Source of the DNA: Begonia masoniana
Lineage: Eukaryota; Streptophyta; Magnoliopsida; Cucurbitales; Begoniaceae
Assembly: GCA_022432975.1 (NCBI GenBank)
Contig: CM039509.1
Span: 28,181,511 to 28,245,510, forward strand
DNA length: 64,000 nucleotides
Direction: 5' to 3'
The notes beneath the pieces are model-generated. The model was not told the DNA's origin, did not search any database, and was given only the letters and a program-made list of their open reading frames with translations. Position numbers and translations under genes: made by a program. Shown here one piece after another: positions 56,444 through 64,000 of the stretch. Every line of letters starts with the position of its first letter. Within the stretch, counting starts at the first letter, position 1.

Positions 56444-56546
56444 CATTTGGTTAAACCGTTCAAAAAATTACTCTAGTGCCAATCGTCGCGTGGGAGTGCT
56501 CCGACAACTGTAAATGTCTATGTTTAGCTCTAGTTATTAGATATTT

Positions 56547-57089
56547 ATGAGAGTAATTAACCTTGTCCAGGGATATAGCGAAATGCCTAGACGACCAGGA
56601 AGACCAAGACAATCGAAAGTAGAGCCAGAATTGAGAAGTGGGGAGGATCTGAGTGTGATCAGACAATTAACAGAATTAATGCGCCTACAGTCTGAGCAGG
56701 TAAGTACACTGTTGAACCGAGAAAAGCAAAGGATGAAAAGGGTCTGCGAGGGCCAGGGCAGCCAGGGAAGGAAGAAGAATGTACAAAATACCGAGAAGTT
56801 TCCTCAGTGTCCGAGATGTTTGAGAAACCACCCGGGCGAGTGCAGAATTAGTTTAGGAAAGTGTTTCAACTGTGACGAAGTTGGACACAAGTTCAAAGGC
56901 TGCCCGAATCCCAGAGTTGTTCGATGCTATAACTGCAATGATATAGACCAGGTTAGCAGGGATTGCCCAGCTCTAAAGAAGGGTGCTGCTAAAGTGGAAC
57001 CGAGGATATTCACTATGATTGAGTCGAGTGTCGATGACCAGCCATCCATGGCATCAGGTACTGTGCTGATTAATTTAGTGTTTGCTTAA
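56547..57089 (+). pseudogene. gag remnant of element 3 with zinc knuckles
   Basis: 180 open codons. The N terminus (MPRRPGRPRQSKVEPELR at the second Met, then IRQLTELMRLQSEQVSTLL) leads directly to a basic linker and the nucleocapsid part. There is a CPRCLRNHPGEC motif followed by two knuckles, CFNCDEVGHKFKGC intact and CYNCNDIDQVSRDC with its His replaced by Asp. The capsid domain between LLNREKQR and MKRVCEGQG (roughly 200 residues in related elements) is missing. The frame ends early in the protease region. Confidence 0.85.
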
Positions 57090-58638
57090 AGTTGATTAAA
57101 GTGAAGTCAACAATTGGAAGGGCTATTGAGTGTTATGATGTATGGCTTAGAATGATTTAAGTTAGAGACCTAGGGGTCTGACAATACTCGATGAGTGGTT
57201 GTAAGACGAGTTAAGGAAAGAGAAGTGTTAAAATATGTCTTATGACATAGTAGAAGAATTTAAAGAGGATGAAGTAGTTATCTTATAATCTACTTCCATT
57301 GAAGCTACAATTAAGTCCTATTTAGACAAAATAGCTAGTATTTAAGATCCAAATCAGCTGAGTGGTTCATTATTCATGAGGTTGAATTCTATAAAATGGA
57401 AGATGGACTACTAGAATACATACCTTATATTTGGAATATAGGATAGAATGTTCACTACCGAGGAAGCATTAATAGGAATTTGGAATTGAGGACAAACAAA
57501 AGCGACACTCTAGATTGTCAACCTACAATCGATAAGTTCTAAGTGAAGAGAAAATAATAATATAAACCTGAATATTTTAGACCCGTGAGAAGTTGACAGT
57601 CTCGAGGTGAGAAATTATATTCAAGAATCTAATTGAGTTTAATGGTTGAGAAGATATGAATAATAACAAATTTTGAGGATGTAATTTATCACTATGAAGT
57701 TGAGGACTTATGTTTTAGTTTGTGGATAGGTGTATATTTTTAGGTAGTGAAAGGAGTCGTCGGATTAGATGTTATTTTTATGAGAATTGAAATTTATTGT
57801 TCGAGTACTTAGAAGTTGTATTTGTTTGAAGACTTAAGACAAGAATGTTCCTCTTACATATGTAGCGTAGCTTAATTGAGAAAATTTTTGAGGATTTGGA
57901 AATAGAAAATTTAAGGTGAATTTGTTTCAAGGGACTTAGAGATAAAGCTATGTCAGATAATTTTGAAAGTTGAGGTTATAGCGGATTGATTGAAGCCAAA
58001 GAAATTGTAAATCGTTGAATGTAAGAAGGGTACAGTTATGATGATTTAGATTGGACCGAGGGAAAATTCGGTGGTGTTTGGAGATAAATGAGGTAAGAGT
58101 TAGTCAAGTGTAATGAATGTGGATATGGAAGTTCAGGGAGAAAATTGAATACTGAGAGTGATTTTATGTGCTGCTTCGTGCGGATTTGAACGGACTTAAT
58201 TCAAGAAAACTAGAACTGAACCTAAGTTAAAAGAGTTTAAGTGCTTAGGTTATAATTGATTGAGTTGTAGTCAATGAATGTATGAATGGTTGAGTGTCAA
58301 AGTACATAGTTAGAGTCGTTTGAACTTTGGAGACTTAGGGACCGCCAGAGATCAATAGTTGACTAAGGTTATAGCAGAATCGAAACGAGTGTTGCGAGCA
58401 TAGTTATGACAAAGGTATTGGAGTGTACAATCGGGAAAATATTACTTGGGAGATAAAAGTTCCGGTGATGGATGAGTTTCTTGATGAGCTCCATGGAATT
58501 TCAGTTTCTATGTATTTCAATGCCTCATACGAGTTGGTGGACAGAGTTACAAGAGGAGGTGGAGTAGGATCGCTTTTACAAGGATCTTTCTTATACACGT
58601 ACGCAACAAGGAGTTGCGGTTAAGGGTGTTATGTGAGC
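57090..58638 (+). pseudogene. decayed pol region of element 3
   Basis: AT-rich, with stops in all frames. Near 58455 VMDEFLDELHG recalls the gypsy reverse transcriptase motif before the first catalytic Asp. Nothing else is readable. Confidence 0.5.
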
Positions 58639-59645
58639 TAGGGCTGGGCACGGTCCGGTCCGGGCCGGTTCTGGCCCAGAACCGGACCGGACCGATAGTT
58701 TCGGGAATTTAATTCCCGGAACCGGAACCGGTCTTTAGTGGAACCGGTACCGAACCGGAACCGGACCGAAAATGCGGTCCGGTTCCGGTTCGGTACCGGT
58801 TCCCTCCCATACATTTTAATTTTTTTTTTTTAATTTAAAAATAAAACAAACCCAAAAAAAATAAATTCTGAGAGAGACGAAGTCTCTTTCGCTGCTTTTT
58901 TTGGTCGAATTTCAGCGGCTGTTTCTTCTATAGCTAACAGAAAAAATTTTCAGAGTCGAGTTATCAGGTGATAGCGAAGAACAGAGGCGTCGCGGACTTG
59001 TTCTTCTTCAATCTTCGATTGCAGATTAGCTCGGCCATTTTTATTCCCCCTGAAAATTTTACAGTAGAGTGGGAAAATATCTGAAATTAGGGCTTGGATT
59101 ATATGGAACGATGGAATCTTATCACCGGCTGCGATGCTGGGTGCTCCTGATTCAGCGATGGATCTTGATTACATGGATGAACTGTTGTTAGCAGGTTGCT
59201 GGTTGGAAGCGACTGGTGGATCTGAACTTTTTTAATCAAACTCCTCCATTTTCATCTACCCATTTCAACCTTTCTTCGTCTGGATGGTTGGCTCTGAGTC
59301 TGGACATTAATGGCGATTTAAGCACAGTCTCGCCTCCCTATAGTGATCAAAACCTTTGCAACGAAAAGGGAAAACTCTCAACCCCGACTGTCAATCAAAA
59401 GAAAATTGACGATTTTGACGATGAACTGCGAAGACGATGGTGGATTGCTCCGGGCCCTGCATCTTCGGTTCTCCCATGGGAATTCCCGGTCCTAGCACAG
59501 GGAACCGGGGACCGGACCGCGGTTCCCGGTTCCCCAATCCATGGAACCGGGACCGGTTCCATGGCAGGCAGAACCGACCAAGAACCGGCCCGGACCGCCG
59601 GTCCGGTCCGGTTTTGCAGTTCCGGGCCGGTTCTGCCCACCCCTA
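58639..59645 (+). mobile_element. non-autonomous hAT element carrying a gene fragment
   Basis: 1007 bp with terminal inverted repeats TAGGGCTGGGCA and TGCCCACCCCTA (11 of 12 match), flanked by the 8 bp duplication ATGTGAGC (58631-58638 and 59646-59653). An 8 bp duplication and TAGGG ends are hallmarks of the hAT superfamily. Both subterminal regions are dense in GGACCGG and GGTTCC words. There is no transposase; the middle is captured host sequence. Confidence 0.93.
59103..59458 (+). pseudogene. captured first exon of a NIN-like protein (NLP) gene
   Basis: The conserved N terminus of NLP transcription factors (nitrate-responsive RWP-RK proteins) is readable across two frames. It begins near ATG 59103, then AAMLGAPDSAMDLDYMDELL and AGCWLEATGGSE in one frame. 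After a shift in the T-run near 59230 comes FFNQTPPFSSTHFN, LDINGDLSTVSPPYSDQN and RRRWWIAPGPASS. 58870-59100 may be captured 5' leader. The RWP-RK and PB1 domains are absent. A one-base insertion also disrupts the codons after the start. Recognised from memory of the family, so a protein search should confirm it. Confidence 0.75.
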
Positions 59646-60065
59646 ATGTGAGCTACTACAAGGTTGCATAAATGGAGAGTTAGAAGAATACTTAGAACCC
59701 GAGTTGGAAGTAGAGACTCAAAGTATACCTTCATGGAATAGTTGATAGAGCAAGTATTGAGAGCTTGAGTTGGGATTGATAAGTAGAAATGAGATGGTAG
59801 AGTAGAAAAGAAATGGAAATCGAGAATTTAGGATAACAAGTTTACTTACTAAGTCCTTGGTGTTACGTAATTGATGATCTATTGAGGACTTGATTGGTTA
59901 TGTTAAGTGTTTGATTGACACGGGAGTAGAAAAGGAGGAATTAGATGAACTTAACACAATGAGAAGTTAGAGACGAAGCTGAGTAAGTTAAAGTCAGGAT
60001 GGAAGTGTTAGAGTGAGTAAGTTGAGGGATGACTAAGCCACGAATTTTGAGGACAAAATTCTTTT
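59646..60065 (+). other. decayed 3' internal part of element 3
   Basis: Non-coding, AT-rich. It resumes after the hAT duplication and runs to the polypurine tract. Confidence 0.6.
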
Positions 60066-60077
60066 AAGGAGGGTAGA
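60066..60077 (+). other. polypurine tract of element 3
   Basis: AAGGAGGGTAGA one base before the LTR start, preceded by TTTTGAGGACAAAATTC, the usual sequence there in this gypsy group. Confidence 0.85.
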
Positions 60078-60078
60078 T

Positions 60079-62632
60079 TGTAGCAACCGGTAATTATTAG
60101 CCATAATTATAACAACATTTCATGAATTACATCTTAAGGGATTAAAATAATATGACTAGTTGCTTGATTAGGTTAAAGTTCAGTTAATTAAGGGCATAAG
60201 TGTAATTTGTGAAGCGTAGGATATAAAAGGGAGGGTTTAGCTAAGGGTTTAAGCCGCCACTATCCACTTTTTCTTTTTGGTCTTCAGCTCGCCAAGTTCT
60301 CTCGGCGATTCCCCCTGCCTGACTCCTTCGATGGTGGTGAGTTCTTCCTTGATTCTTCTTACTGGATGATTTAGGATGAATATAGGATACACATTTGATG
60401 AATGATTTACGGTAGAATAAAAAAGAAAATGTTGGGAGTGCTGTGAGTAAGAGTTTGATTCGGGTTTTGTGGTGAATCGGGAATGCACGAAGAACAAAGC
60501 TCCCAACTAGCTTCCTTAGACTTCTGGATAGTTTAGATTGAAGTTTAGCGAAGATCTAACCAATACTCTGTCTATGGTTTTAGGTTTGAGCAAAACCCCC
60601 GAAGTAGCCTTCCACAAAACATTTTCCAGGAGGCCAGGTAAGTAGAGTATGTGTGTGCCTTCGGGCCTACATCACAAAACAGTAGGATATATGTATGTTT
60701 TGCATGATTTTCAGTTTGGCATAATCATGTTTTTTTTTAAAGAACACGAAAATGAATTTACATATGAAATGGCATGGTAAGGCATGAACAGATTAAATCA
60801 GCTATTAAAGGAACTAATCTGCCCCTTAATCGAGTTAGAGGATATTTAACTTTGGAAAAACTGATCCGCTTCCCATCGAACAGGGAGATCAAGATCAGCT
60901 ATTAAGGGAACTAATCTGCCCCTTAATCGAGTTCGAGGATATTTAACTTTGGAAAAACTGATCCGCTTCCCATCGAACAGGGGGATCAAGATCAGCTATT
61001 AAGGGAACTAATTCGCCCCTTAATCGAGTTAGAGGATACATACTTTGAGAAAAATAATCTGCTTCCCATCGAACAAGAGGATCAACAGAAAACTATCATG
61101 AATACAACTGAGTTGAGAAAGTAGAAACTGCACGAATAGGATTTATGTTTTAGCATTTCATTTCATATTTTGCTCTACTTATTTAGCATTAGGCTAATAG
61201 ATGAGTTTTGTGATGTAGGTGAAGAAGTGACTACATGTGTGTTCTCTGAGCATGATGAGAAATAGGGATAGTTGGAGGAGTGCATCCAGGCTTCGACTAG
61301 GTAAATGATGAGGCGGTTTAACAAATGGTAGTAGGTGTGGAACTTAGTGGACAAATGTTTAATTAAAGTGTGCTGAGAATTTTAATGACAGTGGTAGCTT
61401 TAGATGCTTTGATATGTTTTAGAAATCATTCTGATAATGAGACATGGTTGGTTTTTAACTGCAGTCCTCTTTCTGGATTTTAATTTATGGATTTAAGTTG
61501 TGTTTCCTTCTGGATTTTGATTTATGGATTTAAGTTGTGTGGAATGGTTGCTGTCAAATTTACAAGTCCTATTAGTAGTCAGAGTTGTCCATCGTTTAGT
61601 GTTTAATTGGTTAAGTTATGTTTCTGTCGTAGAGATACTGGTCCAGATTGGAGACGAAATTAGTCGTCCAAAGTTGTATGAGAAAATAGTCGTCCATACT
61701 GTGTGTGGGAGAATAGTATTTTGGTCCAGAGTCATGGACGAGCATAGTCCAGGGTCGAAGGTGTAGACAGTTGTCTACTCTGTGGACAAGTTGTCTGAAG
61801 TGATACCATTCACAGTAGTCGTCCAAGTTTATAAAGTCAAGTGGACCATGGACGATAAAGTCACGTGGTACGTGGATGACAAATTTAAGTAAGTCTATGG
61901 ACGTTGGTCCGTGGACGATGAGTTTATGTAACCCCGTGGACGATAAAGTCACGTGGACCATAGACGATAAAGTCACGTGGTCCGTGGACGACAAATTTAA
62001 GTAAGTCTATGGACGTTGGTCCGTGGACGATGAGTTCATGTAACCCCATGGACGAGAAAGTGATGTGGACTGTGGACAAAAAAGTCACATGTTCCGTGGA
62101 CGACAAAACTATGTAAGTCTGTCGACGAAAATCCTTAGACGAAAAATCTATGTAGCTATGGATGATGAGGAACAATCGTCCAAAGTCACTTGTCCAAAGT
62201 TCGTCGTCCAGGGTCGTAGACTAGTATGTTGACCAAGGTTGGGAGCGAGAGACTCTGTGGATGCCAGATCACCCAGTAGAGTCGAACTGGTTGTAGTTGT
62301 CGCAGGAATGTTTCGAACGATTTCATATTTAAAGAATTGTCAGTCTGTTCTGTTTTCGGTTCTGTTTTATATGAATATTTTCTGCTGTAAAGTTTTGATA
62401 TTTTAAACAATTTTGTAGAGAAGTTTTAAACGATTTTGAACCCAAAGTTTTGCTGGTCTGTATTCGTCATGACTCTGTTTTCATTTAAATGTTTTCTGCT
62501 GCAAAGTGTTGATGTTTTAAGAAATGTCGAATTTTTACCGTTGAGAGGAAAATTTAAATTTTCCAGAATTTTTCCAGTAAAGTTTAGTGAGTGTGTGTAA
62601 CAAACCGGGTTGTTTTAATTCGGGGCATTACA
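60079..62632 (+). mobile_element. LTR I, 3' LTR of element 3
   Basis: 2554 bp from TGTAGCAACCGG to CGGGGCATTACA. TATA box TATAAAAG at 60222. Leader: intron 1 60337-60583 (GTGAGT to TTTTAG), exon 2 60584-60637 (54 nt), intron 2 from 60638. A three-unit hairpin array lies at 60790-61085, and AGTCACGTGG words among GTGGACGA repeats at 61850-62110. Confidence 0.93.
60638..61219 (+). other. structured intron 2 of LTR I (P1-P3)
   Basis: Starts CAG/GTAAGT. P1: CCTACATCACAAAAC (60666-60680) with GTTTTGTGATGTAGG (61205-61219), 15 perfect pairs. P2: GCC-TTCG-GGC at 60657-60666. P3: TTAGC-ATTAG-GCTAA at 61183-61197. The acceptor GTAG is at 61218. Confidence 0.7.
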
Positions 62633-62745
62633 GATCGATCGCCTGGAATTCTGCGATCGATCGGCTAAGCTTCTATTTTTCTCTTCTCATAACTTCAGCC
62701 GATCGATCGCCTGGTATTGGCCGATAGATCGGCTACTTCTCTGCC
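62633..62745. repeat. GATCGATC palindrome cluster
   Basis: Four copies of GATCGATCG or a one-base variant right after LTR I, like those in LTRs C, D and F. Element 3 seems to have inserted into or beside such a cluster. Confidence 0.8.
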
Positions 62746-63683
62746 AATTGAAGTTTCTTCTCTTCAGCTTCGATTCCTCTGCATATTTTTCTGTCCTTAT
62801 TTTCTATCATGGATCGAATTTGCAAAACCTTTAATTCTTCAATTTCTCTACACACTTGCACCAAAATTATAAGAATAATTCATACACTTGAGTAAAGCTT
62901 ATCAAATCAAGTATAGAAAAATAAAATAAAGTGTGTGAAATACACACTTATCAATAATCTGGTATAACATACTAAGTCTCGAACAAAAACATCCAACCAT
63001 TTAGTAAATTTGAAATATTATATTTACTCAAAATACAAAAGTTAGGGATTAATTTAAATGAAATGTGTGGAAATTTTAATAAACAATGCATTCAAGCAAA
63101 GTCTATTTTTCTTAATATTAGACACGCGTCATTTTCCAAAAGAGTGGAAATACTTATCCCTTGAAAGGCTTTTGTGCTAATTATTGAGATAATTGTCGAT
63201 TTTAACTTTGTATTATATACTTTATTTCAGTTAGTCCACTGTACTAAAATAACTGGCAAACCAAACCCTGTAATTTGAATATGTTCTCAATTTTAACATT
63301 TCATCAACAATTTCGTTAAATTTACATTTAAAAATTACCAAACGTTATTAAATTCACTTGAAATTTTTACCACATGTTCACTACTTAATGAGATGATAAT
63401 CTGAAAATTTTCTTGATTTTTTAACATATGTACGATTTATTGTAATTTCATTTTAGTAATTTATAAAAATATTATAATAAATCATACGAATTTTAGAAAA
63501 TTACGAAACTTTTTCTATTATCTACCCATGATAGGGTAAACATGTGGAATCATTTTCAAATACATCCAATATCGTTTGATATTTTTAAAAAAATTAAATT
63601 ATAAAGTAAAAAAGAAACTTAGATTAATTTTTAAAAAAATACAAAAATATATTGATTTTATTTGAAAATTTTTCCACATATTC
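62746..63683. other. AT-rich non-coding region
   Basis: No genes or repeats recognised. Confidence 0.5.
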
Positions 63684-64000
63684 TGTAACGACCCGTAATT
63701 CGGCCGTTACTAACTTGATTTAATGTACAATTCTATAAAAAAATTTAATAAAAATACTAAACGTCCGTAAATTTTTCCCAAAACAAGTGAACTTTCTTTA
63801 CAAAACTTCATATAAAATGTGTGTAAATTTTCAATTTTTTTTTTTTCGGTGAACAGTACTATGAACAGTGTTTGGCCGATCAATCGGCTACCTCTCGACC
63901 AACACTATAAAAAAACATCAATTGGCCGATCAATCGCCCAAACCCGAGTTTTTCCTTCAAAACACACCCACCTCGCACCTTTCTTCCTTTTTCCTCCATT
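63684..64000 (+). mobile_element. start of another large gypsy LTR (runs off the window)
   Basis: TGTAACGACCCG start, a TATA-like CTATAAAAAAAC near 63905, GGCCGATCAATCG words and a pyrimidine-rich leader at the window edge, as in the other LTRs here. Confidence 0.65.

Larger units (their letters stand above)
54411..62632 (+). mobile_element. Ty3/gypsy element 3 (decayed), LTRs G and I
   Basis: A plus-strand element: truncated 5' LTR G, primer site at 56431, gag remnant, about 2.5 kb of decayed internal DNA interrupted by an hAT element, polypurine tract at 60066 and 3' LTR I. LTRs G and I are alike over their shared length and belong to the LTR B family. The only readable coding parts are gag and a trace of reverse transcriptase near 58455 (VMDEFLDELHG). 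Confidence 0.88.

Noticed and set aside
59216..59671. A 151-codon gene in the hAT element
   Set aside because: It begins inside the captured NLP exon after a frameshift and ends in the element's terminal repeat; it is a gene fragment.

Overview
The window is nuclear DNA from a flowering plant, probably a eudicot; the species cannot be fixed from sequence alone. The evidence is one intron-bearing gene for cytosolic elongation factor 2 with a plant-type promoter, surrounded by Ty3/gypsy, Ty1/copia and hAT elements in nested layers. Coordinates were worked out by eye and may be off by a few bases.

Layout. 1-6435: right part of a minus-strand Ty3/gypsy (Del/Tekay-like) element, with broken gag-pol and its 5' LTR (LTR A). 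6436-16640: older debris, namely a gypsy integrase fragment, solo LTR B, a probable copia LTR and a decayed gypsy gag-protease. 16640-37696: an old minus-strand LTR element with almost no coding sequence. Its left LTR holds solo LTRs C and D. Its right LTR holds a complete gypsy element (23654-37126), which itself carries solo LTR E in its pol region and solo LTR A' in its own 5' LTR. 38640-42349: the eEF2 gene, the only intact host gene. 42350-46620: AT-rich intergenic DNA with one diverged repeat pair. 46621-53281: a copia element split by solo LTRs F and H. 54411-62632: a decayed gypsy element (LTRs G and I) containing a non-autonomous hAT element that has captured the first exon of a NIN-like (NLP) transcription factor gene. 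63684-64000: the start of another LTR.

The most interesting signal lies in the large (1.85-2.75 kb) gypsy LTRs, whose ends are variants of TGTAACRCCC and its complement. Although their sequences have diverged widely, all that are complete in this region share a gene-like leader: a candidate exon 1, intron 1, a 45-57 nt exon 2 and intron 2. Intron 2 is framed by three potential RNA helices: a long-range 11-15 bp stem joining its two ends (P1), a small hairpin abutting the 5' arm (P2) and a small hairpin before the 3' arm (P3). P1 and P3 change on both sides between LTR families while keeping pairing. LTR D lacks intron 1 exactly at the predicted exon junction, as expected of a copy made from spliced RNA. 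Between the arms most LTRs carry their own repeated hairpins, and downstream lie arrays of palindromic motifs (TGACGTCA, CACGTG, GATCGATC). I know of no description of this LTR architecture, but I could not search for one.
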